From assembly GCA_032988165.1 (NCBI GenBank), contig JANTQF010000429.1, positions 1 to 26,853 on the forward strand: 26,853 nucleotides of DNA. The letters run 5' to 3'. Origin of the DNA: Emmonsiellopsis sp. PD_33 (Eukaryota; Ascomycota; Eurotiomycetes; Onygenales; Ajellomycetaceae). Below the pieces are notes generated by a model that had not been told where the DNA came from, did not search any database, and was given only the letters and a program-made list of their open reading frames with translations. Shown one piece after another: positions 9,738-20,320 of the stretch; the stretch's first letter is position 1, and each line of letters starts with the position of its first letter. The translations under genes and the position numbers were made by a program.

Positions 9738-10826
9738 TTAGGAAGACGCTTTTTCATTCTTTCTCCAAAGCCAGCTCTCGAATTCTTCCTCACTCAAATC
9801 CGTCGGAATGGCAGCAGCAGACTGTGCCCACATTTGCGACGACCCATATAACCCATGACCACTCGGCTTCTTAACAAGAGCTTTCAATCTCATGGTCTCA
9901 GCACTATCCGCACCCTCCAGTATAAGTCTGCCGGTGCACGCTCTCTGTGCAAAAACCTTCGCCCTCGCCTGATCACTATGCGCGATCGAAATTTGCAGCG
10001 CATCATTATACACTCTCGCGATCCTCGACCCCTCAATACCCTCGTCATTCAACATGCGGAATATCGTATGTGCATCATGAAGGCACTCCAGCGGTTGATT
10101 CATCATGCGTCGCCCGTCACCCAGCAAAAGATCAAGACGTTCCATCTCCTTCAGCCGATCATCTCTCGCTTTCGTCTCCGCGTCGGAAATCGCGCAAACC
10201 TCACAAACGCATCTGAAACCAAATGCATCATCCAACAGCTCCCGTCGCGCGTCCGAAAGCTCAACGCCGTCGATATAGGCAATCGTGATTTCCTCTCCTT
10301 CTTCAATGTCTTTGAAGTTATGGATCGTAAGCTTCTGAAGGTTCTGATTCCAAATATTCTGCGAATTAGGCTTGCAAGAGTGGTTTATCCGGGCCGCGCG
10401 AGGGAAAACACCACCAACAGAGCCGCGCGCACCAAAGGGCATCGCATTCGTTTTAATCGTACCGACCACCGGGCTGCATTTGCCTGTATGGGCATTGGCT
10501 AGGTCGAAGAAAGAACGCTGCTGTTCCTTGGTCAACCCCTTTAATTCCTTGAGCATGTTCTTCTCTATCAATTGAATGTTTGCAGAGAATTCGGGGACTA
10601 TGAACAGAGGCTCCTCGAGAATGATCCGTGTGCCTTTGGGGATTTTCCTCGTCGCGAAGCAACCCATTCCCCTGCCTGGAACCTTCCTAACCTCATATAT
10701 TTCATCCTTATCAGACAAAGGGGCATCCGTCTGGTCAATCCTATCGACTGAACCATTTTTACTGCTTTCCCGTTTGTTGACTTCGTGCTGGTGCTCGTCG
10801 TAGGAGAAAGCTTCGTTGAAACCCAT
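9738..10826 (-). CDS. SET-domain protein (putative lysine methyltransferase, SMYD-like without MYND finger)
   Basis: A single exon of 362 residues read leftward from ATG at 10826. After a polar 40-residue N-terminus, the SET core starts at GRGMGCFATRKIPKG (residues 51-65), the first S-adenosylmethionine-binding motif. The hallmark INHSCKPN (147-154) supplies the Asn-His pair that contacts the cofactor and forms the knot, and EITIAYID (179-186) carries the catalytic-site tyrosine Tyr184. A post-SET zinc motif, Cys206, 208 and 211 (CVCEVC), follows. The insert between the halves (about 80-140) is of moderate length and has no MYND zinc finger, unlike animal SMYD proteins. The C-terminal 150 residues are helical, perhaps TPR-like. 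The reaction is expected to be lysine methylation of a histone or other protein; the target is unknown. The start agrees with family layout and no upstream exon is needed. Confidence 0.88.
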   Translation of the reverse strand: MGFNEAFSYDEHQHEVNKRESSKNGSVDRIDQTDAPLSDKDEIYEVRKVPGRGMGCFATRKIPKGTRIILEEPLFIVPEFSANIQLIEKNMLKELKGLTKEQQRSFFDLANAHTGKCSPVVGTIKTNAMPFGARGSVGGVFPRAARINHSCKPNSQNIWNQNLQKLTIHNFKDIEEGEEITIAYIDGVELSDARRELLDDAFGFRCVCEVCAISDAETKARDDRLKEMERLDLLLGDGRRMMNQPLECLHDAHTIFRMLNDEGIEGSRIARVYNDALQISIAHSDQARAKVFAQRACTGRLILEGADSAETMRLKALVKKPSGHGLYGSSQMWAQSAAAIPTDLSEEEFESWLWRKNEKASS

Positions 10827-12002
10827 GTTTGCCGGTCTTTATAAAAAAAGAAAAAGATATGTATGTTTTTCTAGGGAGAAGTCGTGTACTCCGCGGTTTA
10901 TCGTGCTTGTCCTTTTATAACAAAATTTGAAACCCAGAGAGATAATGTATCTGAGCAAATATGAATCTCCGTTGGCGATTGTGTCATGTAAGCGGATAGG
11001 GATATAGATCCGGAAAAGGGGGCGTTATTCAAGGAATAAGATAACGAAGGTAACAAAAAAAAAAGGAATCGCAGACGAGCAATTGAAAAAACGGGAAAAG
11101 GAAAGCATATGTATCCCACCTGAATTAAACAGCAAAATGACGATTCGCCAGCGATTTGCAGATCCCATACCTTGCTCTGATATCGTTCTTGGCTTCGATC
11201 TCCACAGCGAGGATTTTACTTCAGCATAGCGAAATCCAAACATCTTGCACCACGTATTCTGCCTTTGTAAATTATCAGTTGTATGAAGAATGATCGGCAG
11301 CTACATAACTGATCATTTTCGTTGTTGCATTATTTCACATCTTTGCTGCTTAGCAGCTGATGAAATGTTGCGGTGGAACCCGAGTGAAAACTTTTTTTGG
11401 TTCCGTAAGCCGACATCATCTATCCCTGTTAAAGATGGAGGTTTGAGGGTAGCGGACACTTCTACACTCGCCTGCCACAGTGGCAGTATTCTTTTCTTTT
11501 TAACTTGTAGGCTTGTACCGCAAGATACCCCCATGATGCCGGCGGTTGGGTAAATACTATTTAGAAATGACGGAGGTCCAGTAGGGCTATGGGAATCACG
11601 TGATTAAATGACTAAGAATTAGTTTCCGTTGTCCCCTGCAGAAGAACAACTTGAAGTATTGACGGACTCAAGATAACGAAGTGAAGGGTGCGCAAATGGC
11701 GCCTTTAATTGCTCACTTGAAATTTGCTGAATATGGGCTGCTGAATCAACCCAGACATGATGGGCACAAAGAAACCCATTCTGTCAGGCGATATTCAGTT
11801 TTGGTTGGCAGTTTAATCAAGATTGAAGGAGTAACCACGTTTCTCGGTGAAAAGTTGGTAATAATAGGGGTGCGGCGAAGAAATTTTTTCAAGAATGTAC
11901 AAACAGATCCCTTGAACCCATCTATGGACGCCCCTATTCGCCGAATGGGTTGGTGGTTTCTATTCCTAATGCTCCATCGATTCAGAACCGAACATCACGG
12001 CA
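10827..12002. other. Intergenic region upstream of the SET gene
   Basis: About 1.2 kb between the SET gene start and the end of the next leftward gene. It holds the SET promoter. On the minus strand a GTATGG donor near 11172 and a TTCAG acceptor near 11120 could bound a 5' leader intron; this is speculative. A perfect palindrome AATCACGTGATT lies at 11594-11605. Short open frames, including a plus-strand one at 11681-12046 without ATG support, show no protein character. Confidence 0.45.
11594..11605. promoter_or_regulatory. Perfect 12-base palindrome with CACGTG core
   Basis: AATCACGTGATT is fully self-complementary and centred on the CACGTG E-box, the site of bHLH factors such as Cbf1. It lies about 770 bases upstream of the SET gene start and about 400 bases past the end of the AflR-like gene. 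Perfect 12-base palindromes are expected a few times by chance in a window this size, so only the recurring core makes it notable. Confidence 0.35.
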
Positions 12003-13495
12003 TCAGCGCGTCATTGAAGAATCCATCAGCATATTCCGTATGTTGACCACCCATTCGGACATCCAGCGGGACCGCGCCCATATATTCTGGCGCGTCTTGT
12101 CACTAAACTCTGGGCTAGAGTCACTCGAGCCTCTATTATAGCCATCCGGCGCTAGGTGATTTTGCCAAACGGGATCGTGAATAGGAAACGTATCCTCGCC
12201 ATTATTCCCAGGTACATCGCCGTTACTCAATCCATCTCCGTTCCCATCAAGACAGTCAGTTTCGTCGTATTTCGGAACCCTCAAAACATGCTGCAGTTGA
12301 TCGAAAAGCTGCTGTGCCATGATGAGAAATAGAAGCATCTTCATGGCAACAGCGGATTCTATGCGTGGCTGGAAGGACCCGATCTGGAGTTGCGGTAATA
12401 GAGCAGGGCTGCCATTTGAAGATGTCGGGAAAACGGGGTTCTTGAGGCAGCTTTCAATATGGGTTAAGAGGATTTGGAATATACCCATCGCACGCTCGTA
12501 GCAAGATAAAACGAGTAAAACAGTGGCTTGGTCGGGAACATGACGACTCAGGGCGATTGGTCCTAATTGGGATCCTTGCGTACATGGTGGGTTCCTCGTG
12601 ATGAATGAAAAAGGAGAGGGGGTTGCGGAACCTTGGGGGATTTGCTCTGTTGGTGCTTCTGGCCCAGAATATACTGCGTTTACCACATCCATCAGGCTCT
12701 GAATAAGACTAAACGAGTCTTCAATGGCCAATACTCGACCACCTAATGAGGCTATCACGTCAGATGGATTTACTGACTCGGGAGGCAGTTTGGCAGCATT
12801 TTCACATAACCCGACGTTCAAATCCGCCAGCTGGCGAACGTATTGTGCCGCCGTTGTCGGAGTATCCCTCGTGATATCATTCACGGGGGGCGCCTCCCCG
12901 TCTAGCGGGATTGATGTGTCACCACAAGGGACTGGCATTGTACTTTCATGTTGGAACGATGACCTGGAAACATCAAGACCATTGCAAAACTCTAGGAACG
13001 AAAATTGTTCCTCTCCCTGGAACGATGTCTCTTGAACCAATAGATCCGTATCAGACCAGCCACGATGAGAAGTGTCAAGCGACTCCGGGGTAGCGAGGTC
13101 AAGCTGTAAGCGATTATCCGGTTCTAAATTCGAAGAATCAGCTCCCTCCTGCCGAGGAATATCGAAGTTCTATACGGAGTAAAAGGAAGCATAAAATTAC
13201 GGTATTGAGCATGGAAATCGGTCCCCTGGCATGCATCAATAGCACGATTCCCATCAGACCCCTTAAGACCACTCAAGCCATGACTACAGGTCCCATCTAT
13301 AGGTGCTTGGTGTTTTAGGCGGGGACGAGGAGGGTGAGTAGTAGTCCGTGGTTGTCGTGGGCTGAAAATACACGAAGCATCCAACCGAACACATCTCGCA
13401 CAGCGATCCTGGCCACGGCGTCTCTCGCACCGAAGCTTCTGCGCATGGCACCGATCACAGGCCGATCTGATCTGGTGCTTATTGCCTCCGGCCAT
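12003..13495 (-). CDS. Zn2Cys6 regulator of AflR-like (secondary-metabolism) style
   Basis: Two exons read leftward, 13495-13201 and 13123-12003, give 471 residues. The 77-base intron (GTAATT start, CTGAT branch, TTTAG end) is the choice that joins the zinc-cluster frame to the long downstream frame; a 31-base alternative puts the chain out of frame. The zinc cluster is Cys13, 16, 23, 32, 35 and 42 (C-x2-C-x6-C-x8-C-x2-C-x6-C), followed by a Pro/Arg-rich linker. The second half has LLVLSCYERAMGIFQILL and LQIGSFQPRIESAVAMKML segments, close in style to the C-terminal region of AflR-type regulators that sit in fungal secondary-metabolite clusters. No polyketide or peptide synthetase gene lies in the window. 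ATG at 13495 (MAGGNKHQ) is used; the frame is open upstream but without a further ATG. The divergent neighbour is the GH127 gene, 1.1 kb away. Confidence 0.75.
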
Positions 13496-14634
13496 AGTAA
13501 AAGCTATTCGATGTGCACCTTGCTGACGAGGCCCCAAGGACCAAGAAATAGAGGGTAGTTAGACAATGTTTGGTGCCCCCAGGCGATGGATGTCAACTCG
13601 AACTCGTCAACAAATATCGGCCTAAATAGTAGTTAATCTTGCATTCCTTGGCGCCATCATTCCCGAGGTCCCTTGGCAATAATACTTTCTTGAGCCTGTC
13701 AGGCTATGTAACTATTTATTTGGTGAAGCATCTCCTATCTCCGATGCTCCCGTCTTTCTTTCATAATACTGGTGAAAGGCATCAATTTTGTCCTGTCCCA
13801 TTCTTTCGAGTAGCGAGGTACAAGCCCCTCTCCCCTTTCAACATTCTTCCCTGCAAAACAAATGCAGACGTCCAGGCCATGCACAACCACGCGAGGCGAT
13901 GTTACGTTCGCCCGGGTGCTACGGAGAGTGAACTCGCAGACAAAATCCAGATCCTGCCATTTCAAATGCGGGGAAAGCATTCGGGGGTAGCGATGTGACA
14001 TGACGGGGCTTGTACCCAGGTAACTAACCTCGACATCAAAACAATCGTCATGAGTACTCACGCCGTATATCGGTTCATATTTATCTCACTTATGGATGAG
14101 TCGTAAAGATCAAATCTGTTGGCGGAGAATATTTTCAAAATTTCTCTCGTAGAAAGGAGGTTGATTTAAGGTTGTTGAGAAAGCGGATAAGCGAGCTGAC
14201 AGACTGATGGTAATATGGGGCCCTTCCAACCGTGTCGCAGGATTAAAGCGCGTCACAATCTCCATTGCTGTACAGGACTCTTTTTGCAGTGTGACAATGA
14301 AAGAAACAGTGGCCATCCTCTCTACATCACTCGCTGCCTGAAGTTAAGCTTTGCAGGGACCGCCCTTCCCAAGGTTCAGCTCCCCGGCTTCCAGGACAGA
14401 GCTGACACCGACCACCGCATTATTTCGGTTATTTATTGCGAAGGGTGGTATCGTGACTTTGTTTTGGATACATGTTACTAATATCCCTTGTCGTCATGCG
14501 TGATTCTGCTTGATATTAAGCGCCTCAATTCCTGCCCCAGCCGTTAGTAGTAACCAAGAGTTCAGCATGAGTTAAGCTGCTGAGAAGCATTGTGAACATT
14601 GTTTATCATTGGACAACCTCGGGAAAAGCCAATT
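13496..14634. promoter_or_regulatory. Divergent intergenic region, AflR-like regulator / GH127 gene
   Basis: This 1.14 kb separates the two start codons and must hold both promoters. Short frames on both strands (for example minus 13735-14061) have no recognisable product and lack an ATG at their ends. TCGAGTAGCGA at 13806-13816 fits the TCG-N5-CGA pattern known for AflR; that pattern occurs by chance about once per 4 kb, so it is only suggestive. Nothing else stands out. Confidence 0.45.
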
Positions 14635-16876
14635 ATGGCTGTGAATATGAGCCGTCTTTTGCTATGCGGCCCGTTATACGTCATTGTTACCGTCCATCTC
14701 CTTCTTTTTACTCGCCTAGTCGCTGGGGAACATAGTGGGATGAGCGGCGGGAATACGGCACCATCCGCAATGGACGAACGCGATATGGAGAAGCGAAAGA
14801 ATCCATGTATGTGAGGATAATTGCCACCGTACTTCCTTATCCCCTTATCCTCTCTACGCCATTACTCTTGATCCTACTAACTTAACCACAGCCTTACTTC
14901 CCCTCGTATTTGAGCCCCTGCCCTTGGGCGCGATCAAGCCCATGGGCTGGTTAGGCGAGCAGCTACAAACAATGGCTGATGGCCTTGCCGGCCACGAATA
15001 TGACTTTTACAAAATCGTCCGCGAGAACCCGTGGCTGGGTGGAACACACGACTACTCCGATCTCAACGAAGCACTCCCTTATTGGTTTAACGGGCTGGTT
15101 CCCCTGGCGTATCAAACGGAGGATCCGCGACTGCTGCACCAGGTTCACGAGGTCTCTCAGTATATTCTCGAGCACCAACAAGAGGATGGATGGCTAGGGC
15201 CCGAAACGGATCTCGCCTGGCGGAACTTTTGGGCTACGACGCCTGTTTTCTTGGGTTTAGCACAGTTGGCGGAACCTCAGGCTGGGACTGAAATGGCCGA
15301 TAAGATTATCGGTGCGATGTATAAGTTTGTGGATTTGATGCATTCGATGCTCTCTGACGACCTTCAGGGACTGGTTGCGAAAGAGGGCGATAAGTTTAAT
15401 GAGCAGTGGGGGCGATCACGGGCGGCGGACATGATTTTAGTCCTGCAATGGTTGTATGAAAAACATCCAAGAGACGACGGCTCGAAGCTGTTGGATTGTA
15501 TGAATTTCTTCAAGGAAGGGGCTTTCGATTGGTCGTGGTGGTTCAGCGAGGAGAACTATATCAAAGTCGACCTGGACACTATCCCTTCAGAAATTACCGA
15601 GAAGTTATATCATTTCGAGCATGTCGTCAACGCTGGACAGGGTTTAAAATCTGGTGCAGTCATCCGGCGGTTTACCCATGACGACAATCTCCGAGAATCC
15701 TCCCGTAGAGGTGTCAACTGGACGTTCCTTTATCATGGGACACCATCCGGGGCGATCATCGGGGATGAACGCCTTTCAGGACTGAGCCCTGTCCGAGGAA
15801 CAGAATTATGCTCCGTCGTTGAGACGATGTACTCACTCAGCTACCTCTATCAATCGATTGGGGACCGGGGCTTTGCAGACCGATGCGAGTTAGCCGCCTT
15901 CAATGCGCTTCCAGTCATGTTGACGCCCGACTGGTGGGCTCATCAGTATGTTGCGCAAACCAACCAACCTGTATCCCACGAGCTCAAAACCACGCCGTTT
16001 TACAATGTCAATGGCTTTGGTCAGACGTTTGGTCTAGAGCCTAATTACCCCTGCTGCACGGTCAATCATCCTCAGGGGTATCCGAAATTTGTTTCCAACA
16101 TGTTCGTACGCACCGGATACACCGGCATCGCACATGCATTACTAGGACCGGCGGAAGTGCGAACAACGACAAAGTCGGGCGTTAAAGTACACATCAAATG
16201 CGAAACTGATTATCCATTCAGCAACGTCCTATACTATAAGATTGAAACAGACAGTCCTTTTATTTTCGGGTTCCGAGTTCCAACGTGGGTAAATACCCGT
16301 GGCTCTTCAATATCCTTTGACGGAGCACGGAGCAATGGAGTACGGGCAGACAGATCAACCGGAATGCAACAAATTAATATAAGGCCGGGGAATCATGTTG
16401 TTATCGTCTCGTTTGCAACCGATATCCGCGTGGAACCACGCGCCAACGACACTGTTGCAATTCACCATGGCTCGCTTCTCTACTCCATCCCCATCGGTGT
16501 AAAAGTCGACAGTAAGCCGACAGACTACGAAGGAGCACCTGAGAAGATGCGAGAGTACACGATGAAGCCGACGTCCAAATGGGCGCTGGCGATCGACCCC
16601 TCCTCGCTCACGTTCAACGGGCCATCTGCTGATACTCCTTCCAACTCCGGGCTACCGAACCCCGTCTGGGCTGAAGATGGGATGCTGAGTACGATCACCG
16701 CAAAGGTGTGTGAGATCAAATGGGAGCTGACCGATCCGGGAGATCAGGGGTATTGCCCTAACCCTCCGAAAAAAGATGAGAGGGACTGCATCGGGGAGCC
16801 GTTTGAGGTTAAAATGGTTCCGTATGGGACTGCCAGGCTGCATATGGCAGAGCTTCCCACAATAAAATTAACCTAG
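14635..16876 (+). CDS. Secreted glycoside hydrolase, GH127 (DUF1680) type, putative beta-L-arabinofuranosidase
   Basis: Two exons, 14635-14806 and 14892-16876, encode 718 residues. The 85-base intron (GTATGT, ACTAAC branch, CACAG) joins in phase 1 to give NPSLLPLVFEPLPLGAIKP, the usual start of this family. The N-terminus MSRLLLCGPLYVIV with a further hydrophobic run is a signal peptide ending near LVAG. A dibasic KR in DMEKRKNP (about residues 53-54) just before the enzyme domain looks like a Kex2-type processing site, suggesting a short pro-peptide. The fold is an alpha/alpha barrel followed by beta domains. In bacterial GH127, zinc is held by one Glu and three Cys, one of which is the nucleophile; the matching residues here are Glu362 and Cys364 (TELC) and Cys445-Cys446 (YPCCTVN). 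It probably releases L-arabinofuranose from plant cell-wall glycans or glycoproteins outside the cell, though related families use other sugars. Confidence 0.85.
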
Positions 16877-17494
16877 AATGAAAAGAAAGGGGGGCGAGGG
16901 AGGGTAGCGCTTCTTTGTACAGACATACAGCCCTTACAATGACATGGTGGGGATAGTATTGTTACCCAGACATGATGTATATAGTCAAGCTTGGCATGGA
17001 TCCATGATAGTTTTACTTCATGAGTTTGAATCCTATACATAAACAATTCTGATCATATAGAAGCCTTTAATCAAAGAGATCCCCCCTTTCTTTCTCCTCC
17101 CCTGTGCAGAGTAGATATGCACGTGACCTCAGCCACCGGAGATGGAACAACCCATCCTCCGAACCCCCCTGATATTTCTGGAAGCAAAGCCTCAACAATA
17201 TCTGAACTGACATATCTCCCCTGGCCGTTATCCGCCCTGTTCAATTCCTCTTGTCTGCCGTGTTTTCCCCCCAGTCCGCCCCTCTCCGCCAGGGAAAGTT
17301 CCGACCTCGGGAAACCCAGCTCCAAACCCTAAAAAATTGGGCCAAGCGCAGCCGGAAACAAGGTTGCAGGAAGGCAAGGGGAACAAAAAAAAAGAAAAAC
17401 CCTCCTCCACCCGTCAACAAAGCAAAGGCTTCCTCCTATCTCGTCGCCGTTCCTTTTTTCTTTTCCCTCGCTCCCCTACTAGATCCAATCCCCT
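16877..17494. promoter_or_regulatory. Intergenic region and promoter of the ceramide synthase gene
   Basis: This holds the 3' end of the GH127 gene and the promoter of the ceramide synthase gene. A CACGTGACC motif at 17120-17128 lies about 370 bases before the ceramide synthase start. The last 200 bases are C/T-rich with an A-run near 17386-17398, as is common in leaders of fungal housekeeping genes. No gene is visible. Confidence 0.5.
17120..17128 (+). promoter_or_regulatory. CACGTGACC E-box upstream of ceramide synthase
   Basis: CACGTGAC is the extended core bound by Cbf1-like bHLH proteins. It lies about 370 bases upstream of the ceramide synthase start codon. One copy of an eight-base motif is weak evidence alone; the same core recurs at 139, 11594 and 21395. 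Confidence 0.35.
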
Positions 17495-19046
17495 ATGCCG
17501 CGCCCACGGAGGAAGTCGAGTAATCTTGGTGCCGACATTCGCGGAGACACAGGGGCGCCTGCGATCTCCACCATGAACTCCGCCGTTTCCATCGCTGAGG
17601 CCGCTTCGGTATGGCAAACCCCCCTTTTTGATATAAGACGAGAAAAGAGAAACATGGCTAGGTTATCTAACTTTTGGAAATAACACTGTAGACACGCAGC
17701 GGCCGGGGACCATCGGAGCAAGGGGGGTCGAAATCACACTCCAAAAGACGCCGAGCGCGCTCCCTCCTCTCGCGATTGAAGATCCTTTGCCTCAAGCACA
17801 CATGGCTGACGCCGCTTGTTATGCTCGTAATCCTCCTCTCCGGGTATGCCATTAACCCGACCGAGTCCAACCCGTTGCACCATGCGATTTTCCTCTCGTA
17901 CGCTGAACCTCCAGCAACGCCCGGCGGGCCCGTGCTGTATGGGAAGGGTAAAAAGGATCTCGCCTTTGTCGCCTTCTACATGGTTGTCCTGTCCTTCACG
18001 CGGGAGTTTCTGATGCAGCGGGTGATTCGGCCGTGGGCCCAATACTGCGGGATCAAGGGGAAAGGGAAGACATCTCGGTTCATGGAGCAGGTGTATACGG
18101 CCATTTACTTTGGGGTTTTTGGGCCGTATGGATTGTATGTGATGAGCCGGACGGATATTTGGTACTTCAACACGACGGCCATGTTTGAGGGATTCCCGCA
18201 TAAGGTGCACACGGCGGACTTCAAGGCTTATTATTTGCTCGAGGCGAGCTATTGGGCGCAACAGGCGATTGTGTTGCTGTTGCAGTTGGAGAAGCCGAGG
18301 AAGGATTTTAAGGAGTTGGTTATGCATCATATTATCACTCTGTCGCTTATTGGGTTGAGCTACCGGTTCCACTTCACGTATATTGGGCTTGCGGTGTACA
18401 TCACGCATGATGTGTCCGACTTCTTCATTGCGGTAAGTTTGCTCCTTGTAAGTCTATTCCTAGTAAATCTATGCTAATCAGGCCCAAAAAAAAACAGACC
18501 TCCAAGACTCTAAACTACCTAGACTCCCCTATAATCGGACCCTATTTCCTCATGTTCATCTGCGTCTGGATCTATATGCGCCACTACCTTAACCTGCGCA
18601 TTCTCTGGGCTGTCCTCACAATCTTCGAAACAGTCGGTCCCTTCGAACTCAACTGGGCAACACAACAATACAAATGCCGTCTCAGCCAGGTCATCACCTT
18701 CGGCCTCCTCGCTGCGCTCCAAGCTATCAACCTCTTCTGGCTCTTCCTGATCCTCCGCATTGCGAAAAACTATGTACTAAGCGACGTCAAGCGAGACGAG
18801 CGCAGCGACAATGAAGACGAGGACGAGGAGGATGCCGAGACTGAAACAGAATCCAAGGAAAAGACCCCTACTCAGACGGCTCAGATTGAGGACCAGGGCG
18901 AAAGTGACGCTGCCACCGTAACCGCGGCCACCCCCGAACCTCGGATTACGAGAAGGATGGCGAGCGCCAACAAAGAGAAGGAGGCTCAGGCGTTGGCTAA
19001 TGGCTCGCCAAATGGGCAGACGCCTAGACTGAGGAGACGTGGATAG
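17495..19046 (+). CDS. lag1: Ceramide synthase, Lag1/Lac1 family (TLC domain)
   Basis: Three exons, 17495-17608, 17692-18432 and 18498-19046, all joined in phase 0, encode 467 residues. The protein joins a sphingoid base to a fatty acyl-CoA to make (dihydro)ceramide in the endoplasmic reticulum. The cytosolic N-terminus is basic (SKRRRARS). Several membrane helices follow, the first at LTPLVMLVILLSGYAI. The Lag motif at about residues 250-282 is intact: HHIITLSLIGLSYRF and then HDVSDFFIA, with His250-His251 and His277-Asp278, which are essential in the family. The tail is very acidic (DNEDEDEEDAETETE) and then basic, as in other fungal members; casein kinase 2 sites are likely there. I start at 17495 (MPRPRRKSSNLG) because this frame is open and resembles fungal N-termini; an alternative start is 17572. 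Filamentous fungi have more than one such enzyme, and which paralogue this is cannot be told without comparison. Confidence 0.92.
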
Positions 19047-19395
19047 TGATATTGGACGCGCTTAACTTTCTATCCGCTCAAACTCGCTTGGTGATGAATT
19101 ATGCTAGACCAGAAGCGCCCCTCTTTTTGGTCTAAATCAAATGGAGTAGGAACTCCCAACAAATTACTCTTTCCTTGGATCATGATTTGGCTGCCAGGTT
19201 TGGATTCCGTCAGACTCGGCATTTCTGACATGGTTGGTACGGAATTAAATATCTACCTAATTCCTCCGTTCCCCTTGGAAATAATACCCTTTTTTTCTTC
19301 TTCCCTCTTCATACATACATACACTTTACTTCACATTACCTTTCTTTTCCCCCCCCCCGCTTTTCTTTTCTATTTCTCCATTTTCCTATTTTTTG

Positions 19396-19430
19396 GCGTG
19401 GCATCGCATCGCATGGCATGGCATGGCAAT
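19396..19430 (+). repeat. Pentamer repeat (GGCAT/CGCAT)
   Basis: About six tandem copies of a five-base unit, GGCAT alternating with CGCAT, lie downstream of the ceramide synthase gene. Such short tandem repeats vary in copy number between strains. Confidence 0.7.
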
Positions 19431-19554
19431 GACAATGAAACCCTACGGCAATAGCAATGGCATATTAATAGCTTTTTAACTTGCCTCGATTGTCTTTTTT
19501 GTATTAGTTTAACCACGTTTCCTTTCCTTTCCTTTTCTTTTTTGGCGTACATGG

Positions 19555-19573
19555 TTTTTTTTTTTTTTTTTTT
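19555..19573 (+). repeat. Poly-T run of 19
   Basis: An uninterrupted run of T directly seen in the sequence, within the T-rich convergent region. Its exact length may be affected by sequencing error. Confidence 0.8.
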
Positions 19574-19715
19574 ATTTCGCTTCTCATAAATGTCTTTTTT
19601 TTTGTTTCTATAGAGAATGGGTTTCCTGTACCATGCAGAGCCTGTGATTGGTTTTTTTTCCTTTTTTTTTAATTATGTATGGTTTCTCATAAACGAAAAT
19701 ATTTGTAATTGGTCT

Positions 19716-19745
19716 TTTTCTTTCTTTCTTTCTTTCTTTCTTTCT
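19716..19745 (+). repeat. TTTC tetranucleotide microsatellite
   Basis: About seven tandem copies of TTTC form a pure pyrimidine tract within the same T-rich region. Confidence 0.85.
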
Positions 19746-20320
19746 CCCCTTCTTTTCAGTTTCTCACGGTTTCCATTTCACTCGATAGAATGGATGGATT
19801 GAGTGCTCAGTTATGTTATTGAACAGGGTAGGAGGGGAGGATGGAAGGAAGGAAGGAAAGGGGTGTATGTAAACTAGTATAGCCTTGAATGATAATCATA
19901 ATGGCAGTGCAGTACCAGAATGGGGCCGCGATTTTGCTTCAATATATACTTTCTTTTTGGCATTGGGGTGATCAATAGGAGCTATACTATAGAGTAGTAG
20001 TAACAAAGGACGCATCCATAGGCAGGGAATGAGGAATGAGTATTCGTTCCATGCTGTTTAATTACATATTACATATATTCATACACCAACACCCCCCTCC
20101 CCACCTCACCACCTTTACCTCTGATCCATCATTTTCTTAACGCGGGCGAGAGAGGAAAGCGATTCGCATCGCAGCCGGATATATAATGAGCGTCGAGTTG
20201 TGTAACGGGGGGGGGGGTTATAGAATTGCTGAATCCATCCCGCCCTTCTCGCCCACCTCGACATGGAGCAGCACCAACCGCCCTCCCTTCCTCCGCGCTT
20301 AGTTGGCGAGGATGTCCGTT

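Larger units (their letters stand above)
19047..20320. other. Convergent, T-rich low-complexity intergenic region
   Basis: This 1.27 kb lies between two gene ends facing each other. From about 19260 to 19760 the plus strand is strongly T/C-rich with several simple repeats (see separate entries), then 19830-19860 has GGAA repeats and 20207-20217 a run of eleven G. Short open frames here follow the low-complexity sequence and are not genes. It probably holds both polyadenylation regions. Confidence 0.55.

Noticed and set aside
11681..12046. 121-residue plus-strand frame
   Set aside because: Starts without ATG, overlaps the end of the AflR-like gene on the other strand and shows no motif.
13170..13200. 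A 31-base intron in the AflR-like gene
   Set aside because: Too short for a normal fungal intron and it leaves the chain out of frame; the 77-base intron ending at 13124 fits frame, branch site and acceptor.
13735..14061. 108-residue minus-strand frame in the regulator/GH127 gap
   Set aside because: No ATG at the start and no recognisable sequence; treated as chance.
17734..18408. 224-residue minus-strand frame opposite ceramide synthase
   Set aside because: It is antisense to a strongly conserved exon and rich in residues expected from reverse reading of it.
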